Below, piece by piece: positions 19,640 to 29,400 of a stretch of 64,000 nt of DNA. The stretch's first letter is position 1. Each line of letters begins with the position of its first letter. Below the pieces are notes generated by a model. That model was not told where the DNA came from. It did no database searches and saw only the letters and a list, made by a program, of their open reading frames with translations. Source of the stretch: Siminovitchia acidinfaciens (lineage in GTDB: Bacteria > Bacillota > Bacilli > Bacillales > Bacillaceae_C); contig NZ_QYTV02000005.1 in assembly GCF_003605385.1 (NCBI RefSeq), positions 254,996 through 318,995 on the forward strand, in the 5' to 3' direction. The position numbers and the translations under genes were made by a program.

Positions 19640-19666
19640 TTAGCACTCTGTTAACCGGAGTGCTAA
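19640..19666 (-). promoter_or_regulatory. CIRCE operator of the hrcA operon
   Basis: TTAGCACTC (19640-19648), a 9-nt spacer and GAGTGCTAA (19658-19666) form a perfect CIRCE element, the HrcA binding site. A TTGACA at 19700-19705 (minus strand) is the likely -35 box; the -10 box is less clear, with TACTTT at 17 nt spacing and TATATT further down. Confidence 0.97.
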
Positions 19667-19735
19667 ATCTAATATAAAAGTAACAAAATGACCCATTGAT
19701 GTCAACGAAATTATACTCGTTCATCCAACATCTAT

Positions 19736-20866
19736 TTATGATAAAAGAAAGGTTTGAAACACTTCATTTCCAAGAAACAGGCCCTCGCGAGTAAGTCGGA
19801 TACTGTCGTTTTTCTCCTCAATCCACCCTTTTTCTGACAGTTCCTCAATTTGCTGTTGAAATAGCTCTTTGGGATTGATCGAATATTTCTTATTGAACAG
19901 GGAAATGTTGACTCCGGCTCTCTTTCTTAAACCGAGAAACATTTCCTCTTCCATTTTTTCACGATGGGTCACTTCATGTTGTTCAAAAACAGGAGCTGTC
20001 CCCCTGGATATTGGCTCCATATATTTTTTTAGCGGGCCGTAATTGGAGTATCTGATACCATTAACATAGCCATGCGCACCGGCTCCAAAACCAAAATATT
20101 CTTCATTGTTCCAATAGACAAGATTATGAATACTTTGGAATCCGCTTTTTGCAAAATTGCTTATTTCATATTGCCGCAGACCGCTTCTTTCCATTTCTTC
20201 GATTAAAACATTATACATCGCGGCTTCCTGATCTTCTCCAGGCAGTTTAAGCTTTCCCTTCCTCATCAAATTGTAAAAAACCGTCTTTGGCTCAACGATA
20301 AGGGAATAACCTGAATAATGGGACAGATCTAGTTCAATCGCTTTTTTTACGGTATCTGAAAAATCTTCCGTAGTCTGGCCTGGTAAAGAATAAATCAAGT
20401 CGATGCTAATATTAGAAAATCCAGCCTGCCGAGCATGACGGATCGATCTGTAAACATCCTTCACTTGGTGTGACCGCCCTATTCTTTTTAATAACTCATC
20501 ATTAAACGACTGTACACCGAAACTAAGTCTGTTTACGCCGTGATTGAACAATACACGGAGCTTCTCCATCGTCAGATCTCCGGGATTCGCCTCAAAAGTG
20601 AATTCCCCTTCGGTAAAAGGAAGGTTCTTGCGAATCGCGGAACATAGGGTGTCCAACTGGCTGGCACTAAGGGCCGTCGGCGTCCCTCCTCCAACGAAGA
20701 TCGTTTTCAGATTCATATCAGGAAACCGGTCTCTATATAATTCAAATTCTTTTTCCAGCAGTTGAAGATATTCATCAACCGGCTGTCCGTGCATAAAAAA
20801 TTTATTGAAATCGCAGTAGTGGCAAATATGCTCACAAAAGGGTATATGGATATAGGCTGATTTCAT
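19736..20866 (-). CDS. hemW: Heme chaperone HemW (HemN-like radical SAM protein)
   Basis: A 376-residue radical-SAM protein close to oxygen-independent coproporphyrinogen oxidase but of the HemW type, which binds heme and is thought to insert it into proteins. The Fe-S motif is CEHICHYC with Cys11, Cys15 and Cys18, followed by VGGGTPTAL (about 59-67) and a C-terminal HemN domain. I use the ATG at 20866 (MKSAYIHIPF), which fits the family start and length; the longer frame upstream runs through the lepA terminator. It lies between lepA and hrcA as in B. subtilis (yqeR/hemN). Confidence 0.93.
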   Translation of the reverse strand: MKSAYIHIPFCEHICHYCDFNKFFMHGQPVDEYLQLLEKEFELYRDRFPDMNLKTIFVGGGTPTALSASQLDTLCSAIRKNLPFTEGEFTFEANPGDLTMEKLRVLFNHGVNRLSFGVQSFNDELLKRIGRSHQVKDVYRSIRHARQAGFSNISIDLIYSLPGQTTEDFSDTVKKAIELDLSHYSGYSLIVEPKTVFYNLMRKGKLKLPGEDQEAAMYNVLIEEMERSGLRQYEISNFAKSGFQSIHNLVYWNNEEYFGFGAGAHGYVNGIRYSNYGPLKKYMEPISRGTAPVFEQHEVTHREKMEEEMFLGLRKRAGVNISLFNKKYSINPKELFQQQIEELSEKGWIEEKNDSIRLTREGLFLGNEVFQTFLLS

Positions 20867-20897
20867 TTCTTCACAACCTTCGCTTGTTTGGGGCAAT

Positions 20898-20945
20898 AAT
20901 AAAAGAAAGGGCACAAGTAAAAGATTACTCTCCCTTTCTTTTATT
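20898..20945 (-). terminator. Terminator after lepA
   Basis: A 14-bp stem AATAAAAGAAAGGG (20898-20911) with its complement at 20932-20945, followed by ATTGCCCC on the minus strand. It lies between lepA and hemW and separates their transcription. Confidence 0.72.
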
Positions 20946-20965
20946 GTGCTCATTTTATTTTCCCG

Positions 20966-22804
20966 TTATTTGGAACTGTTTCCAGAATCATCCATTTTCA
21001 ACACGGCCATGAATGCCTCCTGCGGAACTTCAACGGATCCAACCTGCTTCATGCGCTTCTTCCCTTCTTTCTGCTTTTCAAGAAGCTTCCGCTTACGTGA
21101 GATGTCTCCTCCGTAACATTTCGCAAGGACATTTTTGCGCATGGCTTTAATGGTGGATCTGGCGACAATTTTCTGGCCGATTGCCGCTTGAACAGGGACC
21201 TCGAACTGTTGCCTTGGAATAAGGTCTCTCAATTTTTCTACGATTGTTTTTCCGCGTTCAAAAGAAAAATCCTTATGAACAATAAAGCTGAGAGCATCCA
21301 CTTTTTCGCCATTTAATAAAATATCCATTTTCACTAAATTAGACGGTTTATAGCCAATCGGTTCATAATCGAAAGATGCATAACCTTTCGTATTTGATTT
21401 TAATAAATCAAAGAAGTCATAGACGATTTCAGCGAGCGGAATTTCATAGACGACATTAACCCTGATTTCATCGAGATATTGCATGTCAATGAAGTTTCCT
21501 CGCTTTTCCTGGGCCAATTCCATGACAGCACCTACATAATCGTTCGGCACCATCATTGATGCTTTGACGTAAGGCTCTTCTACCCTGTCAATTTGCTGAG
21601 CATCAGGCATATTGGCCGGGTTGTCTACCGACAGCTCAGTCCCATCATTCATGAATACCTTATAGATAACGCTTGGCGCGGTCGTAATCAAATCGATTTT
21701 AAATTCGCGTTCAATCCGTTCCTGAATGATTTCCATATGAAGAAGGCCGAGGAATCCGCAGCGGAAGCCGAAACCGAGCGCTTGGGATGTTTCCGCTTCG
21801 TATTCAAGCGCGGAATCATTCAATTCAAGCTTTTCAAGCGCCTCTCTCAAATCATTGAATTTGGCTGAGTCTATTGGATATAAGCCACAGAAGACCATCG
21901 GATTCATTTTCCGATATCCGGGCAGCGGCTCATCTGCAGGTTTGGCAGCACTTGTAATCGTGTCACCCACCCTTGTATCGGCGACATTTTTGATGGATGC
22001 TGTGAGGAAGCCTACATCTCCCACAGTCAATTCATCAACGAGCATCGGCTTCGGAGCATGGACACCGACTTCTGTGACTTCAAACTCCTTGCCGGTAGCC
22101 ATCATCCTTATTTTATCCCCTGCTTTGATCGTACCATCCATCACACGAATAGAGGCAATAACCCCCCGGTAGGCATCATAGACTGAATCAAAAATTAGAG
22201 CTTTCAGCGGTGCTTCCGGATCACCTTCCGGCGCTGGTACTTTTTCTACAATTTGCTCGAGAATATCTTCAATTCCGATTCCTGCTTTAGCTGATGCTAG
22301 TACCGCATCAGAGGCATCCAAACCGATCACATCTTCAACTTCCTGACGCACCCGTTCCGGATCTGCAGCAGGAAGGTCGATTTTATTAATGACTGGAACG
22401 ATTTCCAAATCATTGTCAAGAGCAAGGTAAACGTTAGCCAGTGTCTGGGCCTCGATTCCCTGGGCAGCATCGACAACGAGAATCGCTCCCTCACACGCGG
22501 CAAGGCTTCTTGACACTTCATAGGTGAAATCGACGTGTCCTGGCGTATCTATCAAATGAAAGATATATTCTTCCCCGTCCTTAGCCGTATATGTCAATTG
22601 GACTGCATTTAATTTGATCGTTATGCCCCGCTCCCGTTCCAGATCCATGGAGTCTAGTAATTGGCTTTTCATTTCCCTAGAAGATAATGCTTCTGTTTTT
22701 TCTAGAATACGGTCTGCCAAAGTGGATTTCCCATGGTCGATGTGGGCAATAATTGAAAAGTTGCGGATTTTTTCTTGTCTTTTCCTTCTGTCATTATGAT
22801 TCAT
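20966..22804 (-). CDS. lepA: Elongation factor 4 (LepA)
   Basis: A 612-residue translational GTPase that acts on stalled or initiating ribosomes. G1 AHIDHGKST is at 20-28, then the RERGITIK switch I, DTPGHVDF and NKIDLP motifs, EF-G-like domains, and the LepA-specific C-terminal domain (about 490-612) with [20 protein letters not shown]. The ATG at 22804 has AGGAGTG 8 nt upstream and gives the B. subtilis length of 612; a start 11 codons earlier lacks a ribosome binding site. Confidence 0.97.
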   Translation of the reverse strand: MNHNDRRKRQEKIRNFSIIAHIDHGKSTLADRILEKTEALSSREMKSQLLDSMDLERERGITIKLNAVQLTYTAKDGEEYIFHLIDTPGHVDFTYEVSRSLAACEGAILVVDAAQGIEAQTLANVYLALDNDLEIVPVINKIDLPAADPERVRQEVEDVIGLDASDAVLASAKAGIGIEDILEQIVEKVPAPEGDPEAPLKALIFDSVYDAYRGVIASIRVMDGTIKAGDKIRMMATGKEFEVTEVGVHAPKPMLVDELTVGDVGFLTASIKNVADTRVGDTITSAAKPADEPLPGYRKMNPMVFCGLYPIDSAKFNDLREALEKLELNDSALEYEAETSQALGFGFRCGFLGLLHMEIIQERIEREFKIDLITTAPSVIYKVFMNDGTELSVDNPANMPDAQQIDRVEEPYVKASMMVPNDYVGAVMELAQEKRGNFIDMQYLDEIRVNVVYEIPLAEIVYDFFDLLKSNTKGYASFDYEPIGYKPSNLVKMDILLNGEKVDALSFIVHKDFSFERGKTIVEKLRDLIPRQQFEVPVQAAIGQKIVARSTIKAMRKNVLAKCYGGDISRKRKLLEKQKEGKKRMKQVGSVEVPQEAFMAVLKMDDSGNSSK

Positions 22805-22872
22805 TTTTTTCACTCCTGTTAATAGGCACATGTCCACTAGGATAGATTATATCAGCCCCGCTCTCAATTAAC

Positions 22873-22901
22873 AAAAAAAAACACATATAAAAATATGTGC
22901 A
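22873..22901 (-). terminator. Weak terminator after yqxA
   Basis: CACATA (22882-22887) pairs with TATGTG (22894-22899), and the stem is followed on the minus strand by a run of nine or more T residues. It is a small AT-rich intrinsic terminator between yqxA and lepA. Confidence 0.6.
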
Positions 22902-22925
22902 ATTTTTCATATAAGAAAATTAGTT

Positions 22926-23267
22926 TTATTTAAAAAGCCCCATTATAAAATCAATTAGACTTTTCGTTGCCTCTGTAACAAACGAAGCTAGCGCCTTTCC
23001 CATGGACGAAAAAAAGTTGAAAGTCTCAAGGCTTTCCAAATCTTTCTTTTTTCTTGCCAGCTCTTCTGTGTGATTGATTTCATTTCCTAAAAGTGCGGCC
23101 TCTATTTTTCCATCCTCACTTTCGGTAATATGGACCGGAGGCGGAAGTGACACATCTTCATAACCTTTCATATCCTGCATTCCTTGATGTGCTTTCTCCA
23201 TTCCAATAAAAACACCTATGAAAAGGACTAGCATCAAAAGTAGAAACTTCAAGATAAACTTCACCAT
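22926..23267 (-). CDS. yqxA: DUF3679 membrane protein YqxA
   Basis: A 113-residue protein with one N-terminal membrane helix (about 3-23, KFILKFLLLMLVLFIGVFIG), a GMQDMKGYED motif typical of YqxA, and an amphipathic C-terminus. It is found between the gpr/spoIIP genes and lepA in spore formers, and its role is unknown. The ATG at 23267 has GGCGGAGGTG 6 nt upstream; a GTG nine nt earlier falls inside that Shine-Dalgarno. In B. subtilis spoIIP lies between gpr and yqxA; here yqxA follows gpr by only 67 nt. Confidence 0.85.
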   Translation of the reverse strand: MVKFILKFLLLMLVLFIGVFIGMEKAHQGMQDMKGYEDVSLPPPVHITESEDGKIEAALLGNEINHTEELARKKKDLESLETFNFFSSMGKALASFVTEATKSLIDFIMGLFK

Positions 23268-23334
23268 TCCGGTCACCTCCGCCTACTCTATTAATAATTT
23301 ATGTATTTAAAAGTATTAATAGAACCCCAGTCTC

Positions 23335-24444
23335 TCATCGTGTCTTAAAACCGGTATCTTCTTGATCGACTGCGGTATGAAGAGCAGCATTTAAACCGGC
23401 TGCAATCAAATTAGCCATATCTTCAATGAATACATCTACTTCTTTTGGTGTGACCATAAGATTATGTCCGAGCGGTGCAAGCACTTCCTGGATCAACTTT
23501 CTTTTTTCCTGATCATCAAGCATGCCTACAATACCCATAAAAGTTTTTCTTTGGTCCTCGCCGGGTAAATCCTGCTCAGTAAGCTTCTTTTTTTTGCCGA
23601 ATGTCAACCCAGCCGGCGCCAGCGACCTTGACGGCTGTCCTGATTCATCTAATTCTCTGCCAAAGTGCTTTAGAATGAAGTCTATCGTGTCGCTCGTGAT
23701 TGTTACAGCATCAACCACCGTCGGAACTCCAATAGATATTACAGGAATCCCCATCGTTCCTTCACTTAGTTCCTTTCGTTTATTACCAACCCCTGAGCCG
23801 GGATGAATCCCTGTATCCGATATTTGAATTGTCGCATTTACCCTTTCAATCGAACGGGAAGCCAGTGCATCGATAGCAATAATGAAGTCAGGCTTAGATT
23901 TTTCAACTACACCAAAAATGATGTCGCTCGTCTCAATGCCTGTAATCCCCATTACACCTGGGGAGATCGAACTGACGGGCCTGTATCCCTCATCAACATT
24001 TTGCGCATCAAGTTCAAAAAGGTGCCTTGTTATGATTAAGTGTTCACAGACACTGGGGCCCAGCGAATCAGGTGTAACATTCCAATTGCCAAGACCAACG
24101 ACGAGACAACTGGCTGATTTGGGAATGCCGAGCATTGATAAAAACCTGCTGAATTCGGCTGCGAATATTTCCTGAACCCTTTGTTGCAAGACAGTATCCT
24201 GGCTCCTGATTCCCTGCACTTCAAGCGTTAAATAATTCCCTGCTTTTTTCCCAACTTGTTCTTCGCCTTCAGGGGTGATTTTTACCGAAGAGATTTTTAT
24301 TCCATCCTGGTCCCTTTCTTCCAATATCACGCCGTTTATTTCACGTTTTTGCCCGGTTTTTTGATCAACAGCCATTTCAAAAGCTTCTTTTGCCAAATCG
24401 GTCCTAACTGAATAGCGGCTTACATCCAACTCTTTCTCATTCAC
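23335..24444 (-). CDS. gpr: Germination protease GPR
   Basis: A 369-residue spore protease that degrades small acid-soluble proteins at germination. The N-terminal [14 protein letters not shown] carries the propeptide region, and the core includes [30 protein letters not shown] and [13 protein letters not shown], all diagnostic for GPR. I chose the GTG at 24444, which has AAGGGAGG 11 nt upstream and gives the B. subtilis size (368); an in-frame ATG at 24513 would add 23 residues but has a Shine-Dalgarno directly against the start. It is divergent from rpsT. Expression in the forespore (sigma-G/F) is expected, but I could not fix the promoter. Confidence 0.95.
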   Translation of the reverse strand: MNEKELDVSRYSVRTDLAKEAFEMAVDQKTGQKREINGVILEERDQDGIKISSVKITPEGEEQVGKKAGNYLTLEVQGIRSQDTVLQQRVQEIFAAEFSRFLSMLGIPKSASCLVVGLGNWNVTPDSLGPSVCEHLIITRHLFELDAQNVDEGYRPVSSISPGVMGITGIETSDIIFGVVEKSKPDFIIAIDALASRSIERVNATIQISDTGIHPGSGVGNKRKELSEGTMGIPVISIGVPTVVDAVTITSDTIDFILKHFGRELDESGQPSRSLAPAGLTFGKKKKLTEQDLPGEDQRKTFMGIVGMLDDQEKRKLIQEVLAPLGHNLMVTPKEVDVFIEDMANLIAAGLNAALHTAVDQEDTGFKTR

Positions 24445-24544
24445 TGTTCGTAATGCCTCCCTTGCTGCTTGCTTTATTATTAATTCATCATCTCCGTTCT
24501 CATACTTATTCATTCACCAAGAAAGAGCAGATTGTCATTTTATA

Positions 24545-24573
24545 TTGCAATATTGAAGCCCGTTTGATAAAAT
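24545..24573 (+). promoter_or_regulatory. Sigma-A promoter of rpsT
   Basis: TTGCAA (24545-24550), a 17-nt spacer and TAAAAT (24568-24573) with an upstream TG at 24565-24566 (extended -10) form a good housekeeping promoter 60 nt upstream of rpsT. Confidence 0.75.
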
Positions 24574-24632
24574 ACTCTTGTTCTATTGGATAACGAATGG
24601 GCAAATTGAACGGTCTGCGGGAGGTGAACGTA

Positions 24633-24896
24633 ATGCCAAACATTAAATCTGCGATTAAACGTGTAAAAATCAATGAATATAAAAACGAGCAAAATGCAGC
24701 ATTTAAATCAGCGATGCGTACAGCTGTCAGAAAGTTTGAAGCTGCTGCTGATCAAAACGCTGAAAATGCAAAAGATCTTTTCAAAAATGCAGTCAAGCAA
24801 TTGGACAAAGCTGTTACAAAGGGTATCATCCATAAAAACACAGCTAACCGCCAAAAAGCACGCTTGTCTAAAAAGCTAAGCAATATTGGCGCATAA
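24633..24896 (+). CDS. rpsT: 30S ribosomal protein S20
   Basis: An 87-residue Lys/Ala-rich helical protein (bS20) that binds the bottom of the 30S subunit. It starts [20 protein letters not shown] and ends [16 protein letters not shown]. The ATG at 24633 has GGGAGGTGA upstream, which excludes a longer in-frame start at 24597. It is monocistronic with its own promoter and terminator and divergent from gpr, the arrangement seen in B. subtilis. Confidence 0.97.
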   Translation: MPNIKSAIKRVKINEYKNEQNAAFKSAMRTAVRKFEAAADQNAENAKDLFKNAVKQLDKAVTKGIIHKNTANRQKARLSKKLSNIGA

Positions 24897-24898
24897 TA

Positions 24899-24927
24899 AA
24901 AACGACCTTTAAACGGGTCGTTTTTTT
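24899..24927 (+). terminator. Terminator of rpsT
   Basis: The stem AAACGACC/GGGTCGTTT immediately after the rpsT stop is followed by a seven-T run on the plus strand, a standard intrinsic terminator. Confidence 0.9.
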
Positions 24928-24984
24928 ATTTGTTAAAAATATAAATTATGACGGAATTTTCTATTTAAATAAGGATAAAGTTTA

Positions 24985-25322
24985 TCTAGCTACGACGGAG
25001 AGGAAGTGCTAGTAAAAGTGAAGCAACAGAACAAGGAAAGCTTCGGCAGCGTCATATCGCACGGAGGAAAAGTGTTAGCTTTTTCGAAGAAGTGGCGTTC
25101 TTAGGCGGGCCAGGCGCCATCGGCTCGAGGTCACAAGCCGCAAGGGAGCTTACTACCTGCACCATCGATTATTCGAGACAGCTTTGGAGCATCATAACAA
25201 AGCTTCATGAAGCCTATTCAGAGACGCATCTCGCCATGTAATTGAAGTCAGCAGCTTTGGTGTGGAAACTGAAAAGCTGCTGACTCGCATTTCGTCTTGT
25301 GCTTGTCGCCGTGCACCTTACA
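24985..25322. repeat. Mosaic intergenic repeat, copy C (near full length)
   Basis: Lies between the convergent rpsT and holA. It begins CTACGACGGAGAGGAAGTGCTAG, contains GCGCCATCGGCTCGAGGTCACAAGCC, AAGCTTCATGAAGCC and TTGAAGTCAGCAGC blocks, and ends CGTCTTGTGCTTGTCGCC. It is nearly collinear with copy H and inverted relative to copy A. Confidence 0.78.
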
Positions 25323-25336
25323 ATTTTATTTTTGAT

Positions 25337-26350
25337 TTATTTTTTCAGGATTTTCATCAGCAGTAATTCCACGGCGACAGATCGATCGAGTCCTCCGGTT
25401 TTTAATGTTATGTCGCATTCCGCAATCAAATGAATGATTGCCTTCAATTCTTCATTTGAAAAAGAATTCCCTTGCCCGGCTGCCAATTTTACACGGTAAG
25501 GATGCACTTTCAGCATGCCTGCCACATGCTTTTGGTTATATCCTCGTCCAGTCAATTCCTTCACTTGATAAATGAGCCTGAATTGTCCGGCGATGAGCGA
25601 CAGTATTTTGATTGGCTCCTCGTTCTGTTTCATCAGATCATAATAGATACGGAGGACTTCATCGCTTTTCCGCTTTACTACATTTTCTGTCAATGAAAAT
25701 ACATTCTGCTCAAGGGATCTTGATATGAGGCTTTTGACTGTTTCCTCTGTAATTGAACCTCCTTCACCAACATAAAGAGACAGCTTTATAAGCTCTTCGT
25801 TCAGCACCATCAAATCGCCGCCTGCCATAAATAGCAAAGTTTCAATTGCGGGATCTTCTATTTCGACATTGTACAAAACAGCACGGTCTTTGATCCAATT
25901 TTTCAACTGGACCTCATTCAGTGGCTTCGCCTCCAAAACCTCAGCGTGCTTTTTGATTAATTTAGTGATTTTTTTTCTTTCATCAAGCTTTTCGTAATTA
26001 GCAGTAAATGCCATGACTGTATACGGTGCGGGATTGGTTAAATATTCCTCGAGTTTTTTTAAATTATGCTCCACCTTTTCCTTTGGCTTCACAGCCGTCA
26101 AAAAAACAGGATTATGTACAATAATCAGTTTCTTTTCTCCCATGAAAGGATATGTCTCGGCATCCTCGATCACAAGCTCCACAGGGGTTTCTTCAAGATC
26201 ATAGGCTGAGTAATTAAACTCGGATTCATCATTCGTTAACACGTTCGACATTAGTTTTTGCTTAACCTCATTGATTAAAAAGCTTTCCGTTCCGTATAAT
26301 AAATACAATGGCGAAAATTTCTTGCTCTTAATTTTTTTTATTATGCTCAC
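25337..26350 (-). CDS. holA: DNA polymerase III delta subunit
   Basis: A 337-residue clamp-loader subunit that opens the beta clamp. It has the delta-subunit N-terminus LYLLYGTESFLINE, the block AETYPFMGEKKLIIVHNP, and a helical C-terminal collar domain with PIKILSLIAGQFRLIYQVKEL. I chose the GTG at 26350 with GAGAGAAGAG 7 nt upstream, which aligns with the B. subtilis start; the ATG at 26389 has no Shine-Dalgarno. A repeat copy lies directly downstream. In B. subtilis it is yqeN, beside comEC and rpsT. Confidence 0.93.
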   Translation of the reverse strand: MSIIKKIKSKKFSPLYLLYGTESFLINEVKQKLMSNVLTNDESEFNYSAYDLEETPVELVIEDAETYPFMGEKKLIIVHNPVFLTAVKPKEKVEHNLKKLEEYLTNPAPYTVMAFTANYEKLDERKKITKLIKKHAEVLEAKPLNEVQLKNWIKDRAVLYNVEIEDPAIETLLFMAGGDLMVLNEELIKLSLYVGEGGSITEETVKSLISRSLEQNVFSLTENVVKRKSDEVLRIYYDLMKQNEEPIKILSLIAGQFRLIYQVKELTGRGYNQKHVAGMLKVHPYRVKLAAGQGNSFSNEELKAIIHLIAECDITLKTGGLDRSVAVELLLMKILKK

Positions 26351-26646
26351 AGTTCTCTTCTCTCTTTCCCAAACTTCATACATATACATTCATGGTAAGT
26401 AAAGAGAGCACTTTTGACAAGAGGCAAAGGGGACCCCACAGCCATGCGTGAAAGCCCCCTGATCTATGATGAACGCTTTTGAACAAGGCCTAGGACACTT
26501 TTTCAAAAGCGGAGAAACGTGCTGTAAAGATAGTTTGACCACAAGCAAAAAAAGTATATGTGTCAACTCTTGTCAACAGAGGTAAAAGGACAGTGGATTT
26601 TTTTTCATGCTTCATCTATACTAAAGTGGAAATAGGAGGGGTAGTT

Positions 26647-26793
26647 GTGAGAGAATCTCAATTTGAATTTGAACAAAATGTGCAGTCCAAGCGCAATGAC
26701 GCTATCGATTCCGGAATTGGCTTCGGTGTATCATTTATATTCTTCACAGCCATTTTTGTGATTGGTACTGTAATCGAAGTACTTGGAAAGTAA
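26647..26793 (+). CDS. yqzM: Small membrane protein YqzM
   Basis: A 48-residue protein with the YqzM signature FEQNVQSKRNDAIDSGIGFG followed by one transmembrane helix (about 26-44). It starts at GTG (26647) with AGGAGGGG 6 nt upstream; an earlier in-frame ATG at 26560 has no ribosome binding site. It lies between holA and comEC as in B. subtilis, on the opposite strand. Its role is unknown. A short repeat copy starts only 4 nt after its stop. Confidence 0.88.
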   Translation: MRESQFEFEQNVQSKRNDAIDSGIGFGVSFIFFTAIFVIGTVIEVLGK

Positions 26794-26797
26794 TAAG

Positions 26798-26916
26798 AAA
26801 AGCGCAAGCGCCTTGCTCAGCCCCGAATAAGCACAAGACAATTCTCGATGGGGCAGTTCTTCAGTCACCCCGGCGAAGCAGCTTGATCCTTGCGGGGCTA
26901 GGCGCTGGAGCTAACC
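26798..26916. repeat. Mosaic intergenic repeat, copy D (short palindromic form)
   Basis: AGCGCC (26807-26812) pairs with GGCGCT (26901-26906) and AGCCCCG (26819-26825) with CGGGGCT (26893-26899), enclosing a loop of about 67 nt. It sits between the convergent yqzM and comEC and looks like the minimal, internally deleted form of the repeat. Confidence 0.75.
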
Positions 26917-27061
26917 ATAGCTTAATGCACAAAAAACAATCCAACATTATTGGCATTATTTAGTTTCCTCAAAATTAGGAGAAGTTTGCAGTTTGCAAGC
27001 TTCTTTTTTATTTTTTACAGCGAAAAAAGAAGCTCGGTGCTAACGGGTTTCTCGCATTATC

Positions 27062-29368
27062 TTATGGCAGTACGGTCTTAAAGGTTCCCCCCTTGGATGT
27101 AAATCGGAAATGGATTGCGCCATGCTCATCTGTACGCAATATTCGAACACTTTCTCCTTCAAGTATTTCAAGCACTTCGAGGTGCGGATGACCATATCTG
27201 TTTGATTTCCCTGCCGAAATAATTGCATATTCAGCGCGGACCATTTCAATGAATGCTGCACTTGTCGAGCCTCTGCTGCCATGGTGTCCCACTTTAAGGA
27301 CATCGGTTTTTAGACGGCCATAAGCTGACTCCATTTCTTTTTCCCCTTCCTTTTCCAAATCACCTGTAAACAGCCACCTGAGCCCTCCAAATGACGCATA
27401 AAGGACAAGCGAATCATCATTCCCTTCATATTCATCATCAAAAGGGTAGACCATATGAAATATGGCGGATTTGTTATCCCATCCATAGCCCGCTTTTATT
27501 TCTTTCACATTGATATTTGCTTTCATGGCTTTGTCTAAGGTTCCAGCCATGATTGGCTTGACCCATGAATTTGGGCTAATTAATATTTCTCCGATGTTAA
27601 TTTCTCCGATCAACTCTTCCACAGCACCAATATGATCGGTATCACTATGGGTCAAAATCAATTTGTCGATGCGCCTGATCCCTTTACTTTTTATAAAAGG
27701 AAGTAAAGTGTCCCTGCCTATCTTATATGGTCTTCTTCTCTCCTGCCATTCCTCGATAGGAAAGCTGAGCTGGCCGCCTGTATCAATCAAATATACACCC
27801 CGATTGTATGGAAGCTTGATTAACACACTGTCTCCTTGTCCCACATCAATGAAAACAACCTCTCCAAATGGTGAATATTTCACCCATACTGAATGAATAG
27901 TTAATGTTACGACCAGAGGCAAAACACAGACTAAAGGATGGATATCCTTTTCTTTAAATACAAAAAAAGTAAATATGCTCACAACCATGAAAATTATACT
28001 TAATGGTGAAGGCCTTCCGGTCAGAAAAACCGAAACAGGCAGCTGGGCAGCCGCTGTTGCTAATATTTCCGATAGTAATACCAGCTGATCTAAAATCAAG
28101 GCAGCGGTATTAAAAGCCTGAAGTTCCGTGAAAGAAAGAGCAAACAAAAAGAAAACAGAAGGTAAAAGTACAAGTGTATAGAACGGCACAAAGAGGAGAT
28201 TTGCAACAATGCTAATCAGTGAAAACTCAAAAAAGTGGTAGGAAAGAATAGGAAGAGATGACAGTACAGAAACAATGGATAAATTTGCCATTTTCCAAAC
28301 TACATGGTCCCTTTTATTGAATAAGTAAGCAGGTGAAAGAGTCAGACCAAAGCTGACTGCATAGGAAAGCTGAAAACCGATGTTATAAATCAAAAAAGGA
28401 TCAAATAACAAGAACAAGATAAAACTCAGCGAAAATGTATCAAGTGTAGAAAGCGACAAACGCCATTTTTTCGACACTAACAATAGAAGAGCCATGATTA
28501 CCGCTCGAATCACAGGAGGGTTTCCTCCGCTTAATACAGCATAAATCGGAAGGAAAAAGATAAGAAGCCAAAAAACTGATTCTCTAGTCATGCCTATTCT
28601 TAAGCACAGAAAAAAGATACCACCGGCAATAATACCGACATGCAATCCGGAAATGGCAAGCAAATGAACGACTCCAAGCTGTTTATAGGATCTGTCTGTC
28701 TCCTCTGAGATCAAGGACCTTTCACCGAATAATAGCGCAGCTGTGTATGAAGCAAGGCGTTCAGGAAACTTGTTTTCAATTGTTTCAATGCCGGCTTGCC
28801 TTAAATTTTGCAGTGCGGTCATCACGGTTATTTTGGTTAAATGACAATCAGATTTTCCGATCGTATCCGGCTCAAAAATCCAATGGACATTCATTCTTTT
28901 TAAATATTCCTCATAATTAAATGCATGTTCATTACGATTCGGTTCCGGGCGGATCAATTTCCCATTCATCATACAGGTCGTTCCTGCCCTTAGCTTTTCA
29001 TTCAAATAAACTTTCTCTTTTTCGGTAGAAATCTTATAAATTAGCATGAATTTTTCTTTTTGAGGAGTGGCTGCAATCGCCCTGAGCCGATTGCCATCAA
29101 TCTGTGGATATTCTTTGAAGGTAATGGGGACCGCCGTCATTTTATCGGGAGATTTATGGTAAGAAACATTAGATCTTATTGCATGCTCACTTATAAAAAA
29201 GAAGATAAGCATAATTAGGCAATATAGTAAAAACAAATTACGCTTTTCCCAGCGTGTTATCCTGATGATTCCCAATGAAAGGATTAGGAGCGCTATAAAA
29301 TTAAGTTCCAATGAGATCAGGATACCGGATAAAGCTGCAAGAGCCATAAATACCCAGTTGCCGGACAT
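27062..29368 (-). CDS. comEC: DNA internalisation channel ComEC
   Basis: A 768-residue polytopic membrane protein that passes single-stranded DNA into the cell during transformation. The N-terminal DUF4131 region (about 1-190) is followed by the Competence domain with ASYTAALLFGERS and HLLAISGLHVGIIAGG, multiple helices, and a C-terminal metallo-beta-lactamase-like domain with DVGQGDSVLI, LTHSDTDHIGA and LKVGHHGSRGS. The motifs are intact, so the gene looks functional. The ATG at 29368 has AAAGGAGA 5 nt upstream; the frame extends a few codons further without a better start. Confidence 0.96.
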   Translation of the reverse strand: MSGNWVFMALAALSGILISLELNFIALLILSLGIIRITRWEKRNLFLLYCLIMLIFFFISEHAIRSNVSYHKSPDKMTAVPITFKEYPQIDGNRLRAIAATPQKEKFMLIYKISTEKEKVYLNEKLRAGTTCMMNGKLIRPEPNRNEHAFNYEEYLKRMNVHWIFEPDTIGKSDCHLTKITVMTALQNLRQAGIETIENKFPERLASYTAALLFGERSLISEETDRSYKQLGVVHLLAISGLHVGIIAGGIFFLCLRIGMTRESVFWLLIFFLPIYAVLSGGNPPVIRAVIMALLLLVSKKWRLSLSTLDTFSLSFILFLLFDPFLIYNIGFQLSYAVSFGLTLSPAYLFNKRDHVVWKMANLSIVSVLSSLPILSYHFFEFSLISIVANLLFVPFYTLVLLPSVFFLFALSFTELQAFNTAALILDQLVLLSEILATAAAQLPVSVFLTGRPSPLSIIFMVVSIFTFFVFKEKDIHPLVCVLPLVVTLTIHSVWVKYSPFGEVVFIDVGQGDSVLIKLPYNRGVYLIDTGGQLSFPIEEWQERRRPYKIGRDTLLPFIKSKGIRRIDKLILTHSDTDHIGAVEELIGEINIGEILISPNSWVKPIMAGTLDKAMKANINVKEIKAGYGWDNKSAIFHMVYPFDDEYEGNDDSLVLYASFGGLRWLFTGDLEKEGEKEMESAYGRLKTDVLKVGHHGSRGSTSAAFIEMVRAEYAIISAGKSNRYGHPHLEVLEILEGESVRILRTDEHGAIHFRFTSKGGTFKTVLP

Positions 29369-29400
29369 GTCTGTCTCCTTTCCATCCAAAAAAAGTTATG

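Noticed and set aside
24514-24600. A sigma-G promoter for gpr
   Set aside because: AGTAT and CAATATT elements are present, but spacing and match to the consensus are poor, so I do not annotate a site.
27040-27303. An 87-codon frame at the 3' end of comEC
   Set aside because: It overlaps the beta-lactamase-like domain of comEC in another frame, and comEC is intact with its normal C-terminus.
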